DNA from: Acidobacteriota bacterium
GTDB lineage: Bacteria > Acidobacteriota > Terriglobia > Bryobacterales > Bryobacteraceae
NCBI GenBank assembly: GCA_016185425.1
Contig: JACPNQ010000046.1
Coordinates: forward strand, 1-39,815
DNA: 39,815 bases
Direction of reading: 5' to 3'
Shown here: positions 26,880 through 34,501 of the stretch, in pieces
Numbering within the stretch: the stretch's first letter is position 1
How the letters are laid out: each line of letters opens with the position of its first letter
Made by a program: the position numbers and the translations under genes
Notes under the pieces: generated by a model
Told to the model about the DNA's origin: nothing
The model's input: only the letters and a program-made list of their open reading frames with translations
Database searches by the model: none

Positions 26880-27504
26880 ATGATTGGTCCGCCCGACTCA
26901 ATCTCTTCGCCCTCCGGCGAACGCGCTCAACGAGGGGTTCGGCTCGATTCCTGGAAGGAAATCGCGGCGTATTTGAACCGCGATGTGCGGACGGTTCAAC
27001 GTGGGGAGAAGTCCGCTCGCTTGCCCGTGGGCAGACTTCCGCAGTATTTATGCGGCGCATCCGACAAGAGCGTCTATGGAATCATCCGGCTGCCATGCAC
27101 GGGAGGCGCGGCGGAACTCGTGTTTCCGGGCTACCGGCTCGCGGCGGGAGTGGAGCCTTCAGGCAAAGGACTCTATGTGACACGGAGCGATCACCGCAGC
27201 CAGAGTGAATTGCCCTTTGTACCTTTGCCATCGGAGCCGGAAGTCCATCCGGCGAATGTCAACTTTGCCAATGATGCCTTAGTCCGTCCGGAGGGCATCT
27301 ATTATCTGGACCGCCTGGCGGAGAGCCGCTTGCTCCGGTAGCGCGTACCTCCAGTCGCATGGCGGGGCGGTGAGCTTGCTGCACGAATACACGAAGACGC
27401 CGGGGCGCGGAATTTTGGTTTCCGCCGGCGGCAAGTTTGCGATTGCCATGCGTGTGACGCCTCCGTTCCGTGACCTGATTCTCCTGGAAACAGCTCGCCG
27501 GTGA
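26880..27504 (+). pseudogene. Decayed HTH-PD40 transcriptional regulator
   Basis: The N-terminal part reads RLDSWKEIAAYLNRDVRTVQR, the start of a helix-turn-helix domain found before WD40/PD40 propellers in Acidobacteriota; the usual W after VQR is G here. The conserved continuation is soon lost. The sequence then matches only the far C-terminal part of such proteins: GIYYLDR, then in another frame after the stop at 27341 SLLHEYTKTPGRGILVSAGGKFA and DLILLETAR, ending at TGA 27504. Most of the propeller is missing and at least one frameshift is present. ATG 26880 is the likely old start. Confidence 0.7.
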
Positions 27505-27546
27505 CACCGCCAGGCGATCCCGAGTTGTTCAATGGCCGGTTTCTCG

Positions 27547-29712
27547 TTAGCGCTGCGCGCTGGGATCTCCGGTGGGGGGCGGCGCGTGGTCCTCCGCGCC
27601 GGGCGGACCGAGCAATTCCCGGAAGATCGGCTTCAGAGCGTCCGCCCACACCTGATACGCCTTTTCGGCCGGATGGAGTTTGTCGGCGGTCATCATGCCA
27701 TCGAAGAGCCGGCCTCGCGCGTCGGCCAGTTTGTCGTTGATGTTGAGATAGCGCACCTTCCGTTCGTCCGCCATCTTCGCGAGATTGCCATTGATTTGGC
27801 TGATGAGGGGCAGGACGGCCAGATTATCGTTGCGTGGAAAAATGGCGGTGACGATCACGGTGGCCTCGGGCGCTTTGTTTCGAATCGCTGTTACCAGAGC
27901 CTGCATTCCTTTGGTGACGTCCGCGACCAGGGCATCCTCCGTGCCTGCGGGAATGACACTGCCGATGTTGTTTGTGCCTGCCTGCAGAACCACGATTCTT
28001 GGATTTACATTATCCAACTCGCCGTTGTTCAGGCGCCAGAGGATATTCTGAATTCGATCCGCCCCCCAACCGAAATCGGCTGCATTCCAGCCGAAGAAAT
28101 TCCGATTCCAATTGGCGAGCAGTTGAGGGTAGTCGGTGGCGCCCCATCGCCTGGTGATAGAATCGCCCTCGAAGTAGATGTCGATGCGGCCCTTTTTCGC
28201 CTTTTGCATTAGCTGAGCGTGGGCGATTAATGAGTTCGCGTCCGTCCTGGGAATGGCAAGATCGGCACTAATGGGCGGAGGCGGGGATGCGGTGTATCGG
28301 ATGGATCGCGCGGCCCATGGGATGAAGTATTTCCAATTGGGGCCGTCGGTGTGACCACCGTCATGCTGGCGCCACGCGAGGAGGCCATCGAGGAGGCTGG
28401 TGTTGACGGGCGGCATCTTTGCGTTGCGATAGTCGTCAGCCACACCGACATCCTTGACGGCCAGGAGCCGGAACACGGATCCGGCGGCGACGGCGGCCAT
28501 AAAGCTGCCTTGCTGGTCGAGCCATTTGGCATCCCCCTTTTCCGGTATGCCGTAGCTGATGAAGGTGGGGCGCGGCGCGCACAACGCGATCAATTGGTGC
28601 GAATCCACTGGAATGTCGCCGGCGTTCCTGCTGCCAAAGGAGGCTTCGGAGGCCCCGTATTTCAGGAAGTTTCCAGCCATCCAGTGATACTCACCAGAGC
28701 CAGTCAGGTTTTCGACCGCCTCGCCGAAGTTCCGGCGATGCGGTTTGGCGCCACCTTCACCTGAGGAACCGACAAGCACGAGCGCGAAGCGGGTATCGAA
28801 GGCCATCGTGACCAGGGCGGCCTTTCCGAATCGCGAGACGCCTTCTATGCCGACGTGTTTCGCATCAACGGTGGGATCGGTCTCGAGGTAGTCGAGAGCG
28901 CGGGATGCGCCCCACGCCCAAGCGCGCAAGGCGCCCCAATCCTCCGGCTTGCGCGGCTGTCCTTTGTTCGAGAGGCCGATGATGCCTTTGGTGAGTCCCG
29001 CGCCGTTGTCGGCCTGAATGCTGCCGGGATTGAGCAGGGCGTAACCCCACCCGGCGGCGACGAGTTGCAGGGGTGCCGGCGGATCGGTTCCTGCCAGCGC
29101 CGCAAATCGCGCGAAGGCTTCCGGCACCGGAGCGGACGGCAGGGCGGTGCGTCCAAACATCATCATGAGAGGAACGGGCTTTTGCACCCAAGCCGGCGTC
29201 ACCACAATCATCTGGATGTCGACATTGATCCCGGGGTAGGCCGTGTTATCGGCGTGTCCAGTGAGTTCCCTGGCGACGACGGGATATGGGCCGACTTTGT
29301 CGTTCACCGTCTTATTGACAGTCCACGTGATCCCGGGCGGGTTCGGTGGAACACGGCCCAGCACTTCGCGTTCGAAATCTTCGACGATCTCAGGCCGCCG
29401 ACGATTCCACCATAACTCCGGAGTGGTGACGGGCCGGCCATCCCTCAATCTGAGGATCTCCGGGTAATCGGGAAACGGGTTGGCGGCAGACTCGTCGTAG
29501 TTGGCGTGATTGGGAGCCGCTTCATTGCCGCTGGGGCCCGGACGAAGAGCTTTGATGCCCAGTTGCTCCATCATGTTGCGATGGTCTTCGACGGTGGTCC
29601 AGCTCTTTGGAGCGGGCACAGTTTGGGCTGTTCCCGGCGCGGCGCAGAAGAGACCAGTACACGCCAGCAGGAGAATGTTCGGATGGGATGAGGGTCTAAT
29701 CGTCAGGATCAT
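27547..29712 (-). CDS. Secreted bimodular esterase: CE15-like glucuronoyl esterase plus SGNH/GDSL hydrolase
   Basis: About 721 residues with signal peptide (MILTIRPSSHPNILLLACTGLFCAAPGTAQ). Module 1 (~30-490) is CE15/glucuronoyl-esterase-like: nucleophile motif GVSRFGKAAL (family GCSRxGK), SGEGGAKPHRRNFGE with the acidic residue region, KWLDQQGSF, and the catalytic-His region QHDGGHTDGPNW. Module 2 (~500-700) is an SGNH hydrolase: GDSITRRWG (Ser), GWGADRIQNILWR (Gly), GTNNIG (Asn) and DKLHPAEKAYQVWADAL (Asp-His). Such enzymes cleave glucuronic-acid esters linking lignin to xylan and remove acetyl or similar groups. All catalytic residues seem present. ATG 29712 is chosen for its signal peptide; ATG 29748 and 29838 would add residues without a signal-like start. 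No ribosome site is visible. Confidence 0.9.
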   Translation of the reverse strand: MILTIRPSSHPNILLLACTGLFCAAPGTAQTVPAPKSWTTVEDHRNMMEQLGIKALRPGPSGNEAAPNHANYDESAANPFPDYPEILRLRDGRPVTTPELWWNRRRPEIVEDFEREVLGRVPPNPPGITWTVNKTVNDKVGPYPVVARELTGHADNTAYPGINVDIQMIVVTPAWVQKPVPLMMMFGRTALPSAPVPEAFARFAALAGTDPPAPLQLVAAGWGYALLNPGSIQADNGAGLTKGIIGLSNKGQPRKPEDWGALRAWAWGASRALDYLETDPTVDAKHVGIEGVSRFGKAALVTMAFDTRFALVLVGSSGEGGAKPHRRNFGEAVENLTGSGEYHWMAGNFLKYGASEASFGSRNAGDIPVDSHQLIALCAPRPTFISYGIPEKGDAKWLDQQGSFMAAVAAGSVFRLLAVKDVGVADDYRNAKMPPVNTSLLDGLLAWRQHDGGHTDGPNWKYFIPWAARSIRYTASPPPPISADLAIPRTDANSLIAHAQLMQKAKKGRIDIYFEGDSITRRWGATDYPQLLANWNRNFFGWNAADFGWGADRIQNILWRLNNGELDNVNPRIVVLQAGTNNIGSVIPAGTEDALVADVTKGMQALVTAIRNKAPEATVIVTAIFPRNDNLAVLPLISQINGNLAKMADERKVRYLNINDKLADARGRLFDGMMTADKLHPAEKAYQVWADALKPIFRELLGPPGAEDHAPPPTGDPSAQR

Positions 29713-29909
29713 AGATTGTCCGAAAGGGTTCGCAGTGGGATTCAGCATATCGAATCCAGCACAACAGTTCGCATCCCTCTCACATCCGATTCGCGACGCG
29801 CAGGGTGACTGCCGTTTGGCGGCAATGTCGCCCAACACTGACGCTTTTCGGTGACTGAACGAGCACGTTCACTGTAAGATCGGGGAGCCGCGGGCTCTTA
29901 GACTCGCGA

Positions 29910-29915
29910 TACAAT
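29910..29915 (+). promoter_or_regulatory. -10-like TACAAT close to the DUF1330-like gene start
   Basis: TACAAT ends 9 bases before ATG 29925, with no Shine-Dalgarno in between. Confidence 0.35.
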
Positions 29916-29924
29916 CGAAGTTCG

Positions 29925-30275
29925 ATGGGCCAAGCCGCGGGGCAACGCCCCTTTGTGATAGTCGCGATCTTGACGCCGCGCACCGGTTCGATGGAGTCCT
30001 TTCGCGAATACGAAACGAAGGCCGCAGTTATAATCGCGGGCCACGGCGGCGTGATCGAGCGAACCGTCATCGAGGAACCTTCCGCCCCCGAGAAACCGAT
30101 CCGTGAGGTACACGTCGTCACCTTCCCCGATTCAGAGGCGTTTCACAGCTACCGCGCCGATCCAGCTTTAGCAGCCCTTGCGGATATGCGCGTGGCGAGC
30201 ATTGCGCACACAGAACTGCTTTGCGGACGTGAGGGGCCGGACTACATGGCTCTGTCCAAAGATGCGGGCAATTGA
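29925..30275 (+). CDS. DUF1330-like small protein (dimeric alpha-beta barrel fold)
   Basis: 116 residues, no signal peptide. The pattern FREYETKAAVIIAGHGGVIERT followed by REVHVVTFPDSEAFHSYRAD and PALAALADMR is that of DUF1330/antibiotic-monooxygenase-like ferredoxin-fold proteins, in which a segment like F.s.eaa..Y..DP follows a glycine-rich turn. No biochemical role is established for the family. It is transcribed divergently from the bimodular esterase, and a -10-like TACAAT sits just before its ATG. Confidence 0.75.
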   Translation: MGQAAGQRPFVIVAILTPRTGSMESFREYETKAAVIIAGHGGVIERTVIEEPSAPEKPIREVHVVTFPDSEAFHSYRADPALAALADMRVASIAHTELLCGREGPDYMALSKDAGN

Positions 30276-30474
30276 GCTGCACCCGGCTTGGCTCCGCAGA
30301 AACGCTGAAGGGTTGAGCCAGAGGCTCTCGGGGCAGAGACATTGGTGGAAACCCCTTCTAATCCTTAGCAAGCGATCGGATGATGTTCGCAGCAGAGCAA
30401 TGAGTAGCGCAAGGAGCGGGCTCAATGGAGTGGCACCTCGTCCAACAGAAATCGAGGAGATACACCTTTGACGA
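30276..30474. other. Intergenic stretch with a small hairpin
   Basis: No gene recognised. GAGCC (30315-30319) and GGCTC (30323-30327) can pair around AGA shortly after the DUF1330-like stop, but no T-run follows, so it is at best a weak terminator candidate. Confidence 0.3.
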
Positions 30475-30759
30475 GTGCATGGACCGTTACCGGAACCGAA
30501 GTTGGCGGTATTGGATCCCACCACGCGCCTACTTCAACGCCGTCGTCCGGTTCAGCAACGGCTCATCCCGCCGAAGCTCGCGGCGGGTAGGCAGAGCGAT
30601 TACTACTTCTTACTCGAGGGCACCGAAGACGGTTACATCGTCATCGCCGCGCCCGAATCGCCTGGCTGAAAGACGCCAGGACGTTCGTCTCCGACCAGAC
30701 GCTCGTAATCCGGGGCGCAAAGAATCACTCAACGATCTAGCGGGCGCCCGCGTCAACTA
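30475..30759 (+). pseudogene. Remnant of a type IV pilin-like gene, 3' part only
   Basis: The frame from 30475 contains RLIPPKLAAGRQSDYYFLLE and GTEDGYIVIAAPE, which lines up with DLIPGELAKGKKSGFVFQMQ and GTPGGYTLTVIPE of the intact pilin-like gene just downstream. After a stop at 30669 the match continues in another frame as KDARTFVSDQTLVIRGAK (compare RRSFFSDQSMVIREN), ending at TAG near 30740. No N-terminal GFTLMEL helix is found upstream. This is the decayed C-terminal part of a tandem paralogue. Confidence 0.65.
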
Positions 30760-30778
30760 GAATAGAGTACGACTAGCT

Positions 30779-31267
30779 ATGACTGCGCCCAAGCACCGGG
30801 TAACCCGCCAACTCAGCCGCCGCGGGTTCACCCTTATGGAATTGATGATCGTCGTGGCGATCATTTTCATCATTCTGGCCATCGCCGTTCCGAAGTACAA
30901 CAACGCCCGGATGCAGGCCAATGAACTGTCGGCCATCCGGATGGTCGGCACGATCCACACGACCCAAGCGCAATACCAGAGCCAATTCGGCAAGTACGCC
31001 GTCACGCTTCAGGAACTCGGACCGCCCCCAAGCGGCCAACCTGGCCCCGCAGCCGCCGACCTCATCCCCGGCGAGCTCGCGAAGGGCAAGAAGTCCGGTT
31101 TTGTCTTCCAGATGCAGGGCACACCAGGGGGATATACCCTGACTGTGATCCCCGAAACCTACAACAGTAGCGGCCGCCGCAGCTTCTTCTCCGATCAGTC
31201 GATGGTCATACGCGAAAACTGGGGTCCCGAACCCGCCACGGTCTCCAGCAAGGAAGTCGGCAACTAG
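30779..31267 (+). CDS. Type IV pilin-like (pseudopilin) protein
   Basis: 162 residues with a class III prepilin signal: a basic leader, then cleavage expected in SRRG|FTLMELMIVVAIIFIILAI, with Glu at position 5 of the mature protein as required for assembly. The short globular part contains LGPPPSGQ, DLIPGELAKGKKSGFVF and SFFSDQSMVIREN, resembling minor pilins or type II secretion pseudopilins of Acidobacteriota. No pilus assembly genes are nearby, so it would depend on machinery elsewhere. ATG 30779 has TAGAGT/TAGAAT-type -10-like hexamers 10-15 bases upstream. Its TAG shares bases with the stop of the opposite-strand metallopeptidase (CTAG at 31264-31267). Confidence 0.88.
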   Translation: MTAPKHRVTRQLSRRGFTLMELMIVVAIIFIILAIAVPKYNNARMQANELSAIRMVGTIHTTQAQYQSQFGKYAVTLQELGPPPSGQPGPAAADLIPGELAKGKKSGFVFQMQGTPGGYTLTVIPETYNSSGRRSFFSDQSMVIRENWGPEPATVSSKEVGN

Positions 31268-32649
31268 AACGGGCGCGTCGCGAACCGCTCCACTTCCCGT
31301 TCCACCGCCTCGGCGGTCGCCCCGATCAGGATCGTCACGTCCCGTCCCGGTCCGATCCGCTCCAGCATATTTGCCTGTTCCCCCTCCACCGCCAGCATCA
31401 CCACAGGCACATCCGGGAACCGCGCCAACTGGTCCCACCCTGTCGCGTGCATAATCGACGGCACGCGTTCCCGGAACAGCCTCGACGCCGTTCGCAGCGC
31501 CCGGTTGTCCAGCACAAGGATCCGGCTCGCCAGCCGGAAATGGGGATGTTCCACCCGCGGTCCTAACGCCGTTCCCACGGCCTCCACATATCGCGCCGCG
31601 AACCCGGTGAACAACCCGCATCCACCCTCCAAACACCGCTCCACCAGGGGGTACGCCGCTACTCCCAATGCCGCGATCCACGGCTGCCCATAAACGTTCC
31701 GCGGATGCGCGGCCCACCGCACGAAGTCCGCGCCGGTCCGCAGCCGCCGCTCTACCAGCACGCCCGCCGCCGTCGCCACCGCCTCGTTCAGATACGAATA
31801 GGCCGGCATCCGCCAAGGCTGCCCCAACCCGCGGAACTCCTCGATCAGCGCCATGTGCCGTCCCAGCGGCGCCCGGTCGTAGAAGTGGTGGACCAACTCA
31901 TGGACGATGACGCCGAGCTTGTCCTCCGGCCGCTCCTCGTCCAGCATCTCCACAGGCGCGTGGCTTTGTACCTGGGTTGCCATCGTATCCTTCCCGAACC
32001 GGGTTGGCCGCGCCATAAGGTAAAACCAAACCCCATGCCGCCGCGGCAACTGCGCCTCGGTAAACACCACGAATCGCTCCGCCAACGCCAGGATGCCCCG
32101 TTCCCGCACCAGGCGCGCAAACCCCTCAGCCTTCGGCGCGACAAGCCCCTTCCCCTCCCTTGTCCAAAACTCTCCGAACCGCGGCCCGAAGTGCTTGACC
32201 ACAGAGACCAAAGCATCCGCCTCCCTCCGCTCCACCACGCGCTGCAGCCGCTTTGCGTAGTCCCCCATCGAGCGCGCCTGAAACCCGGCGATCCGGACGC
32301 TCTGATCCAGTCCCAACTCCTGACCATAAAATCCGGCATAGTTCGGAGGCCAGGGCACGTTCGGCCTGTCCAGCTCGCGCTGTCCGCCGTCCCGCTGTTG
32401 CATCCGCAGACTTTTCCAACGGTCAAGCTGCCTGTCATCCTCGCGGTCCCAGCGCAGCTCCTTTTCCCAGAGCGCCCGGTATGCCTTGCCATCGGCCCCG
32501 GACAAACCAGCCATCGCGTCCAACTCGAAGGTCAGATTCGCCAGCTCCGACGCGACGAAGCGGAAGACCAGCCGCTCTCCCTTCACCGCCGCCGGCTCTG
32601 CGCCGGCTATCAGCCCCGCCAACAGCGCGATGCCCAGGAACGGTTTCAA
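31264..32649 (-). CDS. Putative secreted HExxH zinc metallopeptidase, family not recognised
   Basis: 461 residues with an N-terminal signal peptide (MKPFLGIALLAGLIAGAEPA). The zinc motif is H250-E-L-V-H254 in VIVHELVHHFYD, and NEAVATAAG with Glu289, 35 residues later, is a likely third ligand, a gluzincin-like arrangement. Beyond this I recognise no family; the first 200 residues are helical and charged. The TTG start at 32649 overlaps the bshA stop (TTGA), so the two are probably co-translated; no other start fits the signal peptide. The coupling to bshA may simply reflect gene packing. It converges on the pilin-like gene with stop codons sharing the palindrome CTAG. Confidence 0.75.
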   Translation of the reverse strand: MKPFLGIALLAGLIAGAEPAAVKGERLVFRFVASELANLTFELDAMAGLSGADGKAYRALWEKELRWDREDDRQLDRWKSLRMQQRDGGQRELDRPNVPWPPNYAGFYGQELGLDQSVRIAGFQARSMGDYAKRLQRVVERREADALVSVVKHFGPRFGEFWTREGKGLVAPKAEGFARLVRERGILALAERFVVFTEAQLPRRHGVWFYLMARPTRFGKDTMATQVQSHAPVEMLDEERPEDKLGVIVHELVHHFYDRAPLGRHMALIEEFRGLGQPWRMPAYSYLNEAVATAAGVLVERRLRTGADFVRWAAHPRNVYGQPWIAALGVAAYPLVERCLEGGCGLFTGFAARYVEAVGTALGPRVEHPHFRLASRILVLDNRALRTASRLFRERVPSIMHATGWDQLARFPDVPVVMLAVEGEQANMLERIGPGRDVTILIGATAEAVEREVERFATRPF

Positions 32650-33749
32650 ACCGCCTCCACTACTCGCCTGTACATCGCCTCATATTTCGGGATGATCAGG
32701 TCGGTCGAGAACCGCTCCACCGCCGCCTGCCGCGCCGCCGTGGCCATGGCCGCACACCCAGCCGTGTCCGTCAACAGAGTCGCCGCGTTCGCCGCCATGG
32801 CGATGGTGTCCCCTGTATTGCTCAAATACCCATCTACTCCATCCGTGATCAGCTCCGGCACACCGCCCACGCGCGTCCCCAATGGCACGACGCCGGACGA
32901 CATCGCCTCCAGCGCCGCCAGTCCGAAGCTCTCCATTTCGCTCGGCATCAGCAGCACATCGGCGTCGCGCAGCAGCGCCGGCACGTCGTTCCGCTTCCCC
33001 AGAAACCGCACCGAACCGATCAGTCCCAGATCGTGCGCCAGGCGCTCCGCCGCGCCCCGGTCCGGGCCATCGCCCACCATCCACAACTCCGCGTCGACGG
33101 ACTTTCGCACCTCGGCCAACACGCGAATGCAGTCAGTCACGCGCTTCACCGGACGGAAGTTCGACATATGGATCATCCGCGGCGGCCGAGGCTTGCGGTC
33201 TTTCGCCGGGTGGTAGAGGCCGGTGTTCACGAAGTTGTGGATGGTCTCGATCGGTTTTGCGACATCAAAGACCTCCACTGTGTGCCGCCGCAGGTCCTCC
33301 GAGATGGAGGTCACGGCGTCCGACTGCTCGATCGAATAGCGTGTGATCGGGTAATACGACCGGTCCATGCCTACCAGCGTGATATCCGTACCGTGCAGCG
33401 TGGTCACGAACGGCAACCGCCGCGATCCGGCGAGTATCCCCCGCGCCAGCAGCGCCGATACGGAGTGCGGGATCGCGTAGTGAACGTGAAGCAGGTCGAG
33501 CTCGTACTGCACCGCCACCTCCGCCATTCGCGACGCCAGCGCCAGGCAGTACGGCGGGTATTGGAACAGCGGGTAATTCGAAACCTCGACTTCGTGGTAG
33601 AAGATGTCCGGCCGTTCCCCGAGACGGATCGGGTTGGCGTAGGTGATGAAGTGAATCTGATGGCCGCGGTTGGCCAACTCCAGTCCAAGCTCCGTCGCGA
33701 CGATACCGCTGCCGCCGTAAGTCGGGTAACAGGTGATGCCTATGCGCAC
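32646..33749 (-). CDS. bshA: BshA-type N-acetylglucosaminyl-malate synthase (GT4)
   Basis: Glycosyltransferase joining GlcNAc from UDP-GlcNAc to L-malate, the first step of bacillithiol synthesis; 367 residues, close to Bacillus BshA. Highly characteristic segments are RIGITCYPTYGGSGIVATEL, GHQIHFITY, HEVEVSNYPLFQYPPY, HVHYAIPHSVSA, TTLHGTDITLVG, HNFVNT, HMSNFRPVKRV and the GT4 donor motif PSEMESFGLAALEAM. GTG 33749 is chosen because the conserved N-terminus begins there; the longer frame upstream overlaps the divergent gene and lacks similarity. Paired with a divergent LmbE-family gene 23 bases away. BshC is not in this window. Confidence 0.92.
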   Translation of the reverse strand: MRIGITCYPTYGGSGIVATELGLELANRGHQIHFITYANPIRLGERPDIFYHEVEVSNYPLFQYPPYCLALASRMAEVAVQYELDLLHVHYAIPHSVSALLARGILAGSRRLPFVTTLHGTDITLVGMDRSYYPITRYSIEQSDAVTSISEDLRRHTVEVFDVAKPIETIHNFVNTGLYHPAKDRKPRPPRMIHMSNFRPVKRVTDCIRVLAEVRKSVDAELWMVGDGPDRGAAERLAHDLGLIGSVRFLGKRNDVPALLRDADVLLMPSEMESFGLAALEAMSSGVVPLGTRVGGVPELITDGVDGYLSNTGDTIAMAANAATLLTDTAGCAAMATAARQAAVERFSTDLIIPKYEAMYRRVVEAV

Positions 33750-33772
33750 GAGGCTAGCGTAGCAGTTCGATA
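33750..33772. promoter_or_regulatory. 23-base divergent region between bshA and the LmbE gene
   Basis: The start codons are only 23 bases apart. GCTAGCGTAGC (33753-33763) is nearly self-complementary and supplies a weak TACGCT -10-like hexamer 6 bases before the bshA GTG on the minus strand, and TAGCGT on the plus strand. Neither gene has a Shine-Dalgarno here. The promoters must overlap or lie within the opposite gene. Confidence 0.3.
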
Positions 33773-34480
33773 ATGGCTGGAATGCGCATTCTGATCGCCG
33801 CCGCCCACGCCGATGACGAAACCCTCGGTTGCTTTTCGGTCCTGCAGGAGCGCGCCGCCGAAGTGTCCATTCTACATGCCACCGACTCGGCGCCTCGCGA
33901 CCTGAAGTATGCCTGGCGGTCGGGTTATGCGACGCGCGGAGCCTACCTCGAAGCGCGCCAAAAGGAGTTGCGCAACCTCCTCGCCAAGGCCGGCATCCCG
34001 GCGGAGCGCTATCACTGCCTTGGTCTTGCCGATCAGGAGGCGCCGGTCTACTGGCCGCAGATCCGCGCCTGGGTGGAATCCTTCGAGGCCGACCGCGTCT
34101 ACACGCACGCTTACGAAGGCGGTCACCCCGACCACGACGCCGTGGCACTCGCCCTTTCCGGCCTGCCCAACGTTTGGGAGTTCCCTCTATATCACGGCCG
34201 CCGCGCCGAGTTCGTCACGCACTCGTTTCTCGACGGCGAGGCCGAGATCGCAATCGAGCTGGACGATGACCGGCGCGCCGTCAAACACTCCTGGCTCGAT
34301 TGTTACCCTTCGCAGAAACGAGTCATCGACATGTTCCCGCTCGAACGCGAGCTATTCCGTCCCGCGCGCGCCTACGATTTCACGCGGCCGCCGCACGAGG
34401 GTGAACTCTACTATGAGCGGCGAAAGCTGGGCTGGACCTGGAGGGAATGGCGGGAGGCCGTCTCCAAAGCACTACACTAG
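33773..34480 (+). CDS. bshB: LmbE/PIG-L family N-deacetylase, candidate bacillithiol BshB
   Basis: Zinc-dependent deacetylase, 235 residues. The LmbE metal motif appears as AAHADDETLG (family AHPDDE, with Ala for Pro) and the second as YEGGHPDHDAV. In bacillithiol synthesis such enzymes deacetylate GlcNAc-malate made by BshA; the divergent pairing with bshA supports this role, although LmbE proteins also act on other N-acetyl sugars, and the insert after LHATDSAPRDLKYAWRSGYA is not diagnostic by eye. ATG 33773 (MAGMRILIAAAH) or ATG 33782. A TTG-started pckG follows after 21 bases. Confidence 0.75.
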   Translation: MAGMRILIAAAHADDETLGCFSVLQERAAEVSILHATDSAPRDLKYAWRSGYATRGAYLEARQKELRNLLAKAGIPAERYHCLGLADQEAPVYWPQIRAWVESFEADRVYTHAYEGGHPDHDAVALALSGLPNVWEFPLYHGRRAEFVTHSFLDGEAEIAIELDDDRRAVKHSWLDCYPSQKRVIDMFPLERELFRPARAYDFTRPPHEGELYYERRKLGWTWREWREAVSKALH

Positions 34481-34490
34481 AGACTTACAC

Positions 34491-34494
34491 AGGA
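34491..34494 (+). promoter_or_regulatory. Shine-Dalgarno for the pckG TTG start
   Basis: AGGA, 7 bases before TTG 34502. It selects this codon as the start; no ATG precedes the conserved region. Confidence 0.5.
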
Positions 34495-34501
34495 AACCAC
34501 T

